In this document: positions 56,053 to 64,000 of the stretch, in pieces
Position numbering within the stretch: position 1 is the first letter of the stretch
Layout: each line of letters opens with the position of its first letter
Assembly: GCF_014841105.1 (NCBI RefSeq)
Contig: NZ_JACYWE010000006.1
Location: forward strand, 62,001 to 126,000
Direction of reading: 5' to 3'
Source: Lolliginicoccus lacisalsi
GTDB taxonomy: Bacteria; Actinomycetota; Actinomycetes; Mycobacteriales; Mycobacteriaceae
DNA length: 64,000 nucleotides
Program-made: the position numbers and the translations under genes
The notes under the pieces: model-generated
Databases searched by the model: none
Told to the model about the DNA's origin: nothing
The model's input: the letters and a program-made list of their open reading frames with translations, nothing else

Positions 56053-56793
56053 CTACTCCCCTGGTGCTCCGATCGCCCGCCTATCGAGGATGCCCGCCTC
56101 GCCGGGGCCGCAACCATTGCCAATGGTCAGGACGAGCATGCCCGGGCCCGAGGGGGCGGCCACGATCACCCGGAACCGGGCACGTGGCAGGTCCTCGGTG
56201 CGCATTGGCTCGACACCAATGATCTCGGTCCCGCCGGGCATGCCCGCCGCATCCAGGCACTCCTGCAGGCGTTGCGGATCGAGTGGTCCGGCTCCCTCGT
56301 CGGACCGTCCCGCCTCGAACCCCCAGGGCTGCGTGGCGCTGCCTGGCGGCAGCGAGGCGTCGCTGGAAGCGCCAACAAGATCCACGAGCCGGGGCGAGAG
56401 AACGAGCAGCCCCGCGAGCGCAGCGGCACAAGCAACCGCAGCGACCACATAGCGGTGGGAACCACGGCGACGTGCGCGCCGGGTATCCCAGGCTGCCTCA
56501 GCGCGCTCCCGTGCTGCTCCGGCCAGCATCGCGTCGAGCTGCTCGGTCAGGTGCACGGGCAGGTCGTCGCCCCTCCCCTGGTTCCCGGGGTGCTCCGCCG
56601 AGAGTCGGGCGAGCCTCCGCTGGACTTCATCGAGCTCGCCGAGGAAAGCCCCGGCAGCGGAATCGAGGTGCAGCCGGTCCCGGATGTGCGCCGCGGTAGC
56701 GCCCGGCAACGTGCCCGCGTGCAGCTCGCTGAGGAGCTGCCGGTCATAGGGCGGCTCGGGAAGAGCTGGCTCCCGTTGTGTCCGGGGTGGCAC
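56053..56793 (-). CDS. rsmA: Anti-sigma-M factor RsmA-like membrane protein
   Basis: 246 residues. The cytoplasmic N-terminal part (YDRQLLSELHAGTLPGATAA, HIRDRLHLDSAAGAFLGEL) matches the start of mycobacterial RsmA; one membrane helix lies at about 121-140 (YVVAAVACAAALAGLLVL), and an external C-terminal domain with two Cys follows. It is expected to hold SigM inactive at the membrane. GTG 56793 is chosen because GGAAGGAG lies five bases upstream; a longer in-frame start would overlap sigM. 52 bases after sigM. Confidence 0.82.
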   Translation of the reverse strand: MPPRTQREPALPEPPYDRQLLSELHAGTLPGATAAHIRDRLHLDSAAGAFLGELDEVQRRLARLSAEHPGNQGRGDDLPVHLTEQLDAMLAGAARERAEAAWDTRRARRRGSHRYVVAAVACAAALAGLLVLSPRLVDLVGASSDASLPPGSATQPWGFEAGRSDEGAGPLDPQRLQECLDAAGMPGGTEIIGVEPMRTEDLPRARFRVIVAAPSGPGMLVLTIGNGCGPGEAGILDRRAIGAPGE

Positions 56794-56845
56794 AGCGGCT
56801 CCTTCCGGTGGCAAGGCTGGGCATGCCTGGTTGTTGTTCAGCACA

Positions 56846-57415
56846 CTAGGTAATGACGCGCGGGAACGCCGATCGGTTCCGTCCCGGATGAAACTCCGCA
56901 AGAATTTCCGCAAGCTTCACCCTCCCACGGGCGCAGCGGCTCTTCACCGTGCCCACGGGGACCCCGAGCACCTCTGCGGCCTCGGCCACCGGATACCCCT
57001 CCACGTCCACGGCGACCACCGCCGCGCGCTGCTCCGCCGGAAGCAGCATCAACGCCCGGTCGATCGCGTCGGCGATGTCATCACCGGGATCCGGGCAGGC
57101 AAGCGATGCCACCTGCTCCGCGATCGATGCGTTCAGCGAGATCGCAGGACGTACTCGGTTCCGACGCATCCGATCGAGGCAGGAATTGACCACGATGCGG
57201 TGCAGCCAGCTGCGCACGGCAGCGTCGGCGCGGTACCCCTCGGCCATGCGGAAAGCCGAGAGCATGGCCTCCTGCAACGCGTCGGCCGCGTCCTCGTCGC
57301 AATAGCTGGTTCTCTTTGCCACTCGCCACAAGTACCGCTGATGACGATGGATAAGTTCAGCGAAAGCCTGCGTGTCCCCCGACACGTGTGCGGCAATCAA
57401 TTCCCTATCCGACAT
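56846..57415 (-). CDS. sigM: ECF RNA polymerase sigma factor SigM
   Basis: 189 residues. Region 2 (DTQAFAELIHRHQRYLWRVA, then DALQEAMLSAFRMAEGYR and AVRSWLHRIVVNSCLDRMRR) and region 4 (LMLLPAEQRAAVVAVDVEGY, AEVLGVPVGTVKSRCARGR) are complete. The gene order murJ-sigM-rsmA-trx is that of mycobacteria. It directs transcription of a stress or envelope regulon. ATG 57415 lacks a clear ribosome site; AAGGGGG lies 16 bases upstream. A terminator separates it from murJ, so it has its own promoter. Confidence 0.93.
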   Translation of the reverse strand: MSDRELIAAHVSGDTQAFAELIHRHQRYLWRVAKRTSYCDEDAADALQEAMLSAFRMAEGYRADAAVRSWLHRIVVNSCLDRMRRNRVRPAISLNASIAEQVASLACPDPGDDIADAIDRALMLLPAEQRAAVVAVDVEGYPVAEAAEVLGVPVGTVKSRCARGRVKLAEILAEFHPGRNRSAFPRVIT

Positions 57416-57509
57416 CGCGGATGTGGCGACCCCCCTTGTGTGTCGCACCACACCAGGATATCGCGAAGCGGGGCCATGCACGAGTCGAGCAGGGCAGGCC
57501 CGGGAACGC

Positions 57510-57540
57510 GCTCGGGCCCTCCCGGAGGAAGGGCCCGAGC
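57510..57540 (-). terminator. Hairpin terminator after murJ
   Basis: GCTCGGGCCCT at 57510-57520 pairs exactly with AGGGCCCGAGC at 57530-57540, nine-base loop, 15 bases past the murJ stop. Confidence 0.75.
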
Positions 57541-57554
57541 AGTACTCGCGTGAA

Positions 57555-60500
57555 CTATTGCTGCGCAGTCACTTCGATCTCGCTGATGTCGGCTTGCAAA
57601 CGTCCCTCGGCGTCGCTGAGCTGATCGATCCACACCAGGAGGTACTGGCCGCGAGCGCCCGGATCGAGCGCGATCGTGGTCGAACCATCCCCGAGCTCGG
57701 CGGTGCCCACGACGACGGTGTCATCGAGCGCGGGCTCCGGCTCGTCCGCGACCCGGATCTCGATCCGCGACCCGGGACGAGTCGTCTCGATCTCGACCTC
57801 GGAGAACCCATACTCGTCGTTGAACGTCAGGATCAGGCCAACGCCATTCTTGAACGCCGGGAACTGCTGGAAGTACTGGGACGTCGACCACGATGTACCC
57901 GGGTCGCCGTCGATGGCGTTGCTCGCGGTACCGGGGTTGTCCGGTTGCTGCTGCGGCGAGTACACCGTGGCTTCGTTCGGCGTGACGGCGAAATCCACAG
58001 CACGCCCTCCGCCGGATTGGTCCAGCCCGGGAACGCGTGGCTCGGCGGTGAACCCGAGCGGCTGGCGCTGGACAGGCGTGTTGGTGCCATCCATCAGCGC
58101 CTTGGTCAGCTGCGTCGCGGCGATCGACAGGATCACCACGGTCACGATGGCGAGGAGCGACAGCACCAGCACGACGCGGCGGGACCGCTTGCGCCGCTCT
58201 TCCGGGGTCATCAGGATCGACTGGGGCTTGATCCGGACCGAGCGGGGCCGCACGTTGGCCTGCGTGGCACGGATGACCGGGATCATGTCGGTGGATTGGT
58301 CCGCCATGGTTGCCTGGTCAAGGATCTGGTGCACCGTAGCGGCTGTGCGGATCCCGCTGCTCGGGTGCAGCGCCCGCAGCGCGACCGCGGAGATCTCGTA
58401 CGGAACCCCTGCACGGATGCTGCGCGGATCCGTGGGGTTCCCCTCGCTATCAAGCTCCGGCGCCGGGAGACCGCCGATGCTCGTGCCGGGCCGCGCGAAT
58501 TCTGCCCCTGTGGCACGGCCGCGATCGACCAGGGCATCGCCGGGCTCGGCGAGCGGCCAGAACCCCGTGACGAGCGCGTACAGCGCAGCGCCGAGGCCAT
58601 GGACATCGCGCGTCTGATCAGCATCGGCCGCCGTGCCCGGGAACGCGAGCACGGCGTCGCCCGCCGTATTGATGCGGATGCGATCGGGATGATCGATGGA
58701 CAGCGCCGTGCCTGATCGGTGCGCCGCCTCCGCGGCGGAGGCGAGCGCGCGCACCGCGCGCGCGGCACCCACAGCGGCAGGCTTGCTGTCCGCGATCTCC
58801 CGCAGGGGCTGGCCCAGTGTCCATTCCGAGATGACGATGCCACCCGCCCGGCCCTTGACCACATCGAGCACCCGGGCGACGCCGGGCGAGTCGATGCGCG
58901 CGAGGCGCAGCGTGCGTGCCAGCAGCGCGTCATGGCTCTCGGCCTCGTCGGCACCCGCCTCCTCGGCAGACGGAGCCATCACAAAGGTCAGCGCGACATC
59001 ACGCTCGAGCTTGAGGTCCTGCGCCTGCCAGAAGAAGAGGCCGCGCGCGCGGCCATGCTCCTCAATGAGCCGGTATCGGCCACCGGCGACGATCGTGCCG
59101 GGCGTGAGCCGGGGCCGCCTGCCGTGGGAGGGGCCGGATCCTGCATCGTCGTGACTGCCGGTCCCGGGATCGGTCAAGGTTTCCGAGGCGTCGTTCATTC
59201 TCTTTCCTTCAGTCACACCAGGTGACACGTCGCCGGTTGCGTCGCGGTGCCCATGCGAAACAGAGTGCTCAGGGCCAGAGTACGACAGGTTGGCGGCAAT
59301 CCCGGCGTGCTGCTGCGGAGCGTCCGGCGATTCTTCCTCGGTAGCGCCTCCGCGGAGGGCCTTCGCGGTGCCCCTCCCCCGCTGTAGCTTGCCCGCGACC
59401 CGGCCGAGCGCGCCGAATACCACAGCAACCTCGGGCACGCCCAGCTTGTAGAGGATCGTGTAGGAGACGCCCAGGATCAGCACGGTGGCAGCGAGCAGAT
59501 CGATCCAGGCGTTGAAGCGCCCCAGGAACTCCAGGGGAACGACGAACCTACGGAGTATCAGGTACCCGAAGTACGCCGCGGCACCGGCCACCGATGCCGC
59601 GAACACCATGAACATCGAGCTGAAGGTGTAGCGCAGGCGGAGCGGGCCGAGCCGTCGGCGCAGCAGCACCGCGCCGACGACGGCGCCCGCGACGAATCCA
59701 GCCCCGTTCGCGAAATGCAGGAATGCCACGACCTGGCTGGGATCGTTCGCCAAGCGCGGCGCGAGCAGGGAGAGCACGACCTTGACGGTGGTGATGCCGA
59801 TGATGATCCAGGTGGGCGTCCAGCCGTCGCTGCTGGCGTAGAAGACGCGCAGGTGCAGCAGCACCAGGGCGTACGGCACGAGCGAGAACGCGGCAAGGGA
59901 CAAGGTGCCGGCCAGCATGGCGGCATCGTCGGTGCCGAAGTTCCCGTACTGGAACAGGACGATGGAGATCGGCGTGCTCGCCACCGTCATCACGGCGATC
60001 ACCGGGATCATCGCGACCATGGTCATGCGGGTGGCCATGGTCAGGTCGGAGATGACCGCCTGGTGGTCCTGCTGGGCTGCGCTGCGGCTCATGCGGGGCA
60101 TGATCGCCGTGAGGACGGCCACCCCGAGCACGCCGTAGGGGACCTGGAGCAGCAGCCAAACGATGTTGTAGATCAGCGCGGCACCCTCGCTCGACCCGGA
60201 GGCCACGTTGTAGGTGACCACGAAGCCGATCTGGCTGATCGCCACGTACACGACGATCGCCGCGGCCATGCTGCCGAACTTCTTGAACCGCGGATCCAGC
60301 CCCCAGAGCGGGCGGATGGGAACCTTGGCGCGGCGAATGCTCGGGATGAGGACCATTGCCTGGGCGACCACGCCCAGCGTGGTGCCAATGCCGAGGAACA
60401 AGACGGAAGCGGTCGACATATCGGTCGGATCCCGCCAGATGAGGTAGAAGCCCCCCAGGGTCGCAATGGCGATGATGTTGTTGGCCACCGGCGCCCACGC

Positions 60501-61298
60501 GCCAGGCGCGAAGACCCCGCGCGTATTGAGCATCGCGGCGAACACGGCGGTGAGGCCGTAGAAGAGGATCTGCGGCAGCAAGAGGTACGCGAGCGCCTCG
60601 GTCAGCCCACGATCCACGACGGAGCCACCGCGGTTGAGCATGAGCGAGACGAGGAACGGCGCGGGGGCCATGGCGACGACCGTTGCCCCGAGCAGGATCG
60701 TCGTAGCGAGGGTCAGCAATTGCCGGGTGAACCGCTCTCCCCCATCGCTGTCCTCGTGCTCCGCCCGGACGAGCATGGGCACGACCACTGCGGCGAGCAC
60801 CGCGCCGAGCACGAGCTGCTCGACGAGGTTCGGCAACACGTTGGCGATGGTGAAAGCGTCACCAACAAAAGTACCGAGCACCGCGGCGATCAGCACGGTG
60901 CGCAGGAACCCGGTGGCGCGGCTGATCATCGTCGGCACGGCCATCGACCCGGTATTGCGCATCATGGTCGTGTCGGCCTGATCATGCCGCGACGGTTCCT
61001 TGCTGGGCCCGGCCGGCTGCCCGCCTTCGGTACCGGTCACCTTCGCGGACATGCCGCTGTCCTGCGTGGATTCGGCTTGGTCAGGTGCTGCGGACACTAT
61101 CGGGGATTTGCCGGTCATGTCCACGGGCAGGGGCGGGAGGCTGCGCCCGGCCGCGGCGGGGCGCCCGGCGGACCCTCGCGGGCTGGTGCTTCGCGAGCGA
61201 TGCAGCGATTCGGGAAAGCGCTCCCACGGCGCCCGCGGCGAGCGGGGCCGTTCCTGCCCGGGGCTGGATCCGTCAGGGGGGTGCGTGCCATCCGTCAT
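57555..61298 (-). CDS. murJ: Lipid II flippase MurJ fused to a pseudokinase and C-terminal external domain
   Basis: 1247 residues. A disordered N-terminus (1-110) precedes the MurJ/MviN transporter of about 14 helices (about 115-650, starting TGSMAVPTMISRATGFLRTV). A linker leads to a cytoplasmic pseudokinase (about 730-1000): the VAIK Lys is absent (VALTFV), HRD and DFG are lost. Then a basic stretch, a membrane helix (about 1043-1066) and an external discoidin-like domain (about 1105-1245, NAIDGDPGTSWSTS). In mycobacteria PknB phosphorylates the pseudokinase, which then recruits FhaA. ATG 61298 overlaps the upstream stop by four bases. Confidence 0.95.
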   Translation of the reverse strand: MTDGTHPPDGSSPGQERPRSPRAPWERFPESLHRSRSTSPRGSAGRPAAAGRSLPPLPVDMTGKSPIVSAAPDQAESTQDSGMSAKVTGTEGGQPAGPSKEPSRHDQADTTMMRNTGSMAVPTMISRATGFLRTVLIAAVLGTFVGDAFTIANVLPNLVEQLVLGAVLAAVVVPMLVRAEHEDSDGGERFTRQLLTLATTILLGATVVAMAPAPFLVSLMLNRGGSVVDRGLTEALAYLLLPQILFYGLTAVFAAMLNTRGVFAPGAWAPVANNIIAIATLGGFYLIWRDPTDMSTASVLFLGIGTTLGVVAQAMVLIPSIRRAKVPIRPLWGLDPRFKKFGSMAAAIVVYVAISQIGFVVTYNVASGSSEGAALIYNIVWLLLQVPYGVLGVAVLTAIMPRMSRSAAQQDHQAVISDLTMATRMTMVAMIPVIAVMTVASTPISIVLFQYGNFGTDDAAMLAGTLSLAAFSLVPYALVLLHLRVFYASSDGWTPTWIIIGITTVKVVLSLLAPRLANDPSQVVAFLHFANGAGFVAGAVVGAVLLRRRLGPLRLRYTFSSMFMVFAASVAGAAAYFGYLILRRFVVPLEFLGRFNAWIDLLAATVLILGVSYTILYKLGVPEVAVVFGALGRVAGKLQRGRGTAKALRGGATEEESPDAPQQHAGIAANLSYSGPEHSVSHGHRDATGDVSPGVTEGKRMNDASETLTDPGTGSHDDAGSGPSHGRRPRLTPGTIVAGGRYRLIEEHGRARGLFFWQAQDLKLERDVALTFVMAPSAEEAGADEAESHDALLARTLRLARIDSPGVARVLDVVKGRAGGIVISEWTLGQPLREIADSKPAAVGAARAVRALASAAEAAHRSGTALSIDHPDRIRINTAGDAVLAFPGTAADADQTRDVHGLGAALYALVTGFWPLAEPGDALVDRGRATGAEFARPGTSIGGLPAPELDSEGNPTDPRSIRAGVPYEISAVALRALHPSSGIRTAATVHQILDQATMADQSTDMIPVIRATQANVRPRSVRIKPQSILMTPEERRKRSRRVVLVLSLLAIVTVVILSIAATQLTKALMDGTNTPVQRQPLGFTAEPRVPGLDQSGGGRAVDFAVTPNEATVYSPQQQPDNPGTASNAIDGDPGTSWSTSQYFQQFPAFKNGVGLILTFNDEYGFSEVEIETTRPGSRIEIRVADEPEPALDDTVVVGTAELGDGSTTIALDPGARGQYLLVWIDQLSDAEGRLQADISEIEVTAQQ

Positions 61299-63658
61299 GT
61301 GTGCTCGTGGCCTTCGTCAGCTGGATCGGGTTGTCCGCGGAACCGGTGCCAGAGCCGGCGTCCCGCGAGGAGGAGCAGCAAGGCACCAGCGGTACCGGTG
61401 AGGATCGTCATTATCCGCCCGTACGCAGTCGAACGGACTGAAATGCGGATGGACTCCCCGAGCAGATCGCCATCGGGCGTGCTGAGCCGGAGATCCACGG
61501 CGAACGGGCGATTGTTCGTCACCCTCGTCGGGATCGACAGTTGCCGCGACCCGCGCGGCGGCAGCTGCTGGGTTCCGAGCTCCTCGAAGGCCACGCCGGG
61601 CGGGGCCGTTGCCACGATGCGCACGCGAACGGGCACCGGCAGGTCATTGCGGGCAATGAGCAGCAGCGGGCTCTGAGCGGAGGCAAGGGTCTGGACGCCG
61701 CCGGGATTGAGGATCGTGATCTGGTCGTGCATTCGCGCGATGGCCTGGCTGACGGATTCGGCTCGCCGCGCGGCGGCACGGCTGGCCGTCCCGGGGTCGG
61801 CCCTGCCGGCGGTGGTGAGCGCGCGGACGAGATCGTCGCGCAGGGGCGCGAGGAACGCGTCGGGGGTCAGCGGAAGAGTGGGGTCGGTCACGAGCGCGGA
61901 GGCGAGCTGCTCTACCGAGCGCGAGGCGCTCAGCACGTCCTCGAGCACGCTATCGGGTACCCGTACATCCTCATGGCGCTGCGGGTACTGCACGGTCCCG
62001 GGGGGATGGCCCGCCCCGGGCTGGCGAGCCTCATCGGCGATCGCGCCGAACGGGGCCGGTATCGCCTTGTTGGTGAGCATCAAGGTAGCTATGGAGGACA
62101 TCAGCGCATCGCCCTCCGCGGCACTGATCGTCCATTCGCGCGGCGGGAGCAGCAGGGTCGCGGAGGGCGCTGCCGGGGCGCCGTCGCCGCGTTCGGCGAG
62201 GCTGGGCCAGGCGACCGCTGCGATCGTGTCCTGGAGGCGGGCGAGCCGATCCTTGCTCGCGGGATCCGTTCCCGCTTGCTCGGCGAACACCGGGACCGAA
62301 GGCTCCTCCCCCATCGCCGCGAGGAGCTGGGCCTGGCCGCCATCGAGGAGCATCGCGGGCAGGGAGCCGCTTCCCGGTGTTGACAGGGCGGCGAACCGCT
62401 CCCCCCGCGGAGGCCGGGCATCGACCAGCGCGGCATCGTCGCTGATCACCACGGCGTCCGCTGGGGTGCCCGCGAGCATGTCCGCGGCCTGAGCGCTGAT
62501 GACCGCCTCATCGGGAATGGTGACTCCTTGGACGGGCTGCGCCCCGAGAATGGTCGCGAGGACATCCGTGCCACGGGTGAGCGATCGCTCGGTCAGGCCG
62601 GGGAGCTGCAGCCGGGCCAGGGCCTCGAGGTCGGCCTGGGCGGCGGGCGCGGCAACGATGCACACCTCCTGGGCGAGGGCACGGAGCCGATCGAGCCATC
62701 GCCCCGCGATCCCTGCCCCGTTCCCGGGCGCGGTCCCGCCACCGGCGAGGGAAACCTGGTAGCCGGATCCCATCGCGTTGATCGTCGAGAGAAGGTCGGG
62801 ATCGATGAGCAGGCAGAGCGAGGAAGAGACGAGCGCGCTGCCCGGGGCCGTGGGAGCGATCGCGCGCCCCGCCACGGCTAGCAGGACATCGAGCCGTCCC
62901 CCCGGCGCGAGAGCTCCGGCGAGCGCATCGGTGGAGAGGGTGGGCCCGTCCTCCCCCGCGGAGCTGCCGGGCGCGATGCTCGGCTCGTCGACTAGCGGCC
63001 ACAGCATGGTGAGGGGAACCGGATCACGGGCGGGGGCTTCCGTGCCGGCCTCCGCGCGCTCGTCGTCCCCGCTCCGGGCAGGCACGTCGTCGGGCGCCTC
63101 GCCCGGTGGGAGCTCGAGCACCGGCAGAAGGAATCGTGCTGAATGGTCCCGGATGCCGAAGCCCTCATGCTGCGCGGTGACATTCACGAGGATCGGGAAG
63201 ATTCCAGTCTCGCGCACGTAGAGGGAGTCGCCCTCCTCGGGTAGCAGCGGGAACGAAGCGGTGAATGACTGGCTCTCCCCCGGCTCGAGCGTGTCCGCAA
63301 CCGGGATGCTCGGCGTGAAGATCGGATAGTCCGGCTCGGCGAGCAACGCGGTTGACAGCAGTTGCGATTCGGTCGACACCCGCGCCGCGCGCTGGAGCCG
63401 TACGGCGAGCCCAGCTGCCGCCGAGCTCGAGGTGTTGGTGATGGTGCCGGTCACCGTGAGGTCGGGGCCGGTAGTTCCCGTGACGACGGATGGGGTGATC
63501 GAGTCCAGTCGCACCGCGAGCGGCCCGGACATGCCCGGGCCCTGATCGGGCGCTGGCTGCGCGCTGCTGATCACGGGCGGCGCGACGATCATCACCAGTG
63601 CGCTCGCGAGCAGGACAAGCAGGATCCGGGCAGGTGCGCCAGCGCGCCAGAACCTCAT
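61295..63658 (-). CDS. DUF6049 family exported membrane protein (Rv3909-like)
   Basis: 787 residues. A signal peptide (about 1-34, ending [10 protein letters not shown]) is followed by Ig-like segments ([20 protein letters not shown]), a large mixed domain with low-complexity linkers, and a C-terminal membrane helix (about 748-766) with a short basic tail. It is always upstream of murJ in Mycobacteriales and is probably an external partner of wall synthesis; function is unproven. The ATG overlaps the NUDIX stop, and its stop overlaps murJ, so the three genes are one coupled unit. Confidence 0.88.
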   Translation of the reverse strand: MRFWRAGAPARILLVLLASALVMIVAPPVISSAQPAPDQGPGMSGPLAVRLDSITPSVVTGTTGPDLTVTGTITNTSSSAAAGLAVRLQRAARVSTESQLLSTALLAEPDYPIFTPSIPVADTLEPGESQSFTASFPLLPEEGDSLYVRETGIFPILVNVTAQHEGFGIRDHSARFLLPVLELPPGEAPDDVPARSGDDERAEAGTEAPARDPVPLTMLWPLVDEPSIAPGSSAGEDGPTLSTDALAGALAPGGRLDVLLAVAGRAIAPTAPGSALVSSSLCLLIDPDLLSTINAMGSGYQVSLAGGGTAPGNGAGIAGRWLDRLRALAQEVCIVAAPAAQADLEALARLQLPGLTERSLTRGTDVLATILGAQPVQGVTIPDEAVISAQAADMLAGTPADAVVISDDAALVDARPPRGERFAALSTPGSGSLPAMLLDGGQAQLLAAMGEEPSVPVFAEQAGTDPASKDRLARLQDTIAAVAWPSLAERGDGAPAAPSATLLLPPREWTISAAEGDALMSSIATLMLTNKAIPAPFGAIADEARQPGAGHPPGTVQYPQRHEDVRVPDSVLEDVLSASRSVEQLASALVTDPTLPLTPDAFLAPLRDDLVRALTTAGRADPGTASRAAARRAESVSQAIARMHDQITILNPGGVQTLASAQSPLLLIARNDLPVPVRVRIVATAPPGVAFEELGTQQLPPRGSRQLSIPTRVTNNRPFAVDLRLSTPDGDLLGESIRISVRSTAYGRIMTILTGTAGALLLLLAGRRLWHRFRGQPDPADEGHEHT

Positions 63659-64000
63659 GACGTCGTGGAATCCCTTGTGCTGCTCGGGGCGCTGCCGGGC
63701 TGTGGAGTCGCCGCCTTGTCCTCGGTGACCGCCTCGATGCTGGCATCGACGAAGTCCTTCATGCTGGCGATCAGCTCGCTGGCCATGCGCGCGAGCTTGC
63801 GCTCATCAGCGTACGCGAGCCGCGAGTCCAGCTCGGACAAGGGAACCCAGGCGACCTCGGTCACTTCCATGTCGGCATCGGACAGCTCCCCGCCAAGGAA
63901 CCGCAGCAGGTAGTGATGCACGGTCTTGTGCACGCGGCGCCCCTCGGTGACGAACCAGTAGTCGATGCTGCCGAGCGACGCGAGGACACGACCCTGGATG
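63655..64000 (-). CDS. mutT4: NUDIX hydrolase MutT4-like, C-terminal part (runs off the right edge)
   Basis: The last 115 or so residues are present: [20 protein letters not shown], then [41 protein letters not shown] and a disordered tail. This matches the C-terminal half of mycobacterial MutT4 (Rv3908), which sits at the same place before the DUF6049 gene. The NUDIX box itself lies beyond the window, so catalytic competence cannot be judged. Confidence 0.85.
   Translation of the reverse strand, partial: IQGRVLASLGSIDYWFVTEGRRVHKTVHHYLLRFLGGELSDADMEVTEVAWVPLSELDSRLAYADERKLARMASELIASMKDFVDASIEAVTEDKAATPQPGSAPSSTRDSTTS

Noticed and set aside
59715-61676. Plus-strand frame of about 650 codons opposite murJ
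   Set aside because: His/Glu/Arg/Gly-rich mirror frame of the MurJ membrane domain; compositional artefact.

Overview
The window is a high-GC actinobacterial chromosome segment built around the replication origin. Gene content and order match the order Mycobacteriales (Corynebacteriales): the pstP-rodA-pbpA-pknA-pknB block beside crgA, the PH-domain gene, rhomboid and ppiA; tRNA-Ile/tRNA-Ala; gyrA-gyrB-DUF721-recF-dnaN-dnaA; rpmH-rnpA-yidD-yidC-jag-rsmG-parA-parB; then an acetyltransferase, cwlM, trxA/trxB, rsmA, sigM, murJ, a DUF6049 gene and a mutT4-like NUDIX gene. This is close to the Mycobacterium tuberculosis Rv0001-Rv0020 and Rv3908-Rv3924 order, read in reverse. Genus cannot be fixed from the sequence alone; a non-Mycobacterium member of the order is likely.

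Layout. 1-4.6 kb: a partial GabD2-like aldehyde dehydrogenase, rraA, a DUF5313 membrane protein, an FMN-dependent 2-hydroxyacid oxidase and a Na/Pi cotransporter. 4.6-10.7 kb: glutamate synthase gltBD (minus strand). 11.1-20.6 kb: tRNA-Leu, then fhaA, fhaB, pstP, rodA, pbpA, pknA, pknB; most of the junctions are ATGA/GTGA overlaps. 20.6-24.6 kb: trpG/pabA, DUF881, crgA, PH-domain gene, rhomboid, ppiA. 24.7-34.7 kb: an accessory-looking segment between ppiA and the tRNA genes, with a cwsA-position microprotein, two SRPBCC proteins, two hydrolases, an HTH/coiled-coil protein, a DEAD-box helicase, and a TetR regulator with an ABC-2 exporter. 34.8-45.6 kb: tRNA-Ala, a 40-residue microprotein, tRNA-Ile, DUF3566, gyrA, gyrB, DUF721, recF, dnaN, oriC, dnaA. 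46.0-51.6 kb: rpmH to parB. 51.7-64 kb: the cell-wall/redox/sigma group listed above.

How the parts work together. The window holds most of the polar-growth control circuit known from mycobacteria: PknA/PknB kinases, PstP phosphatase, FHA adaptors FhaA/FhaB, the RodA/PbpA synthase, CrgA, the pseudo-amidase CwlM and the MurJ flippase with a pseudokinase domain. It also holds origin firing (DnaA, DnaA boxes, DnaA-trio unwinding element) and origin segregation (ParA, ParB, three parS sites).

The strongest non-genic observations are the origin architecture (DnaA-trio repeats next to paired DnaA boxes, plus DnaA boxes phased at 11 bp), a second DnaA-box pair at the PH-domain gene start about 21 kb from oriC, parS sites embedded in the starts of rsmG and parA with a third in the accessory segment, several long perfect hairpins, and a microprotein at the exact syntenic position of cwsA. 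No CRISPR array, insertion sequence, prophage or defence island was seen.
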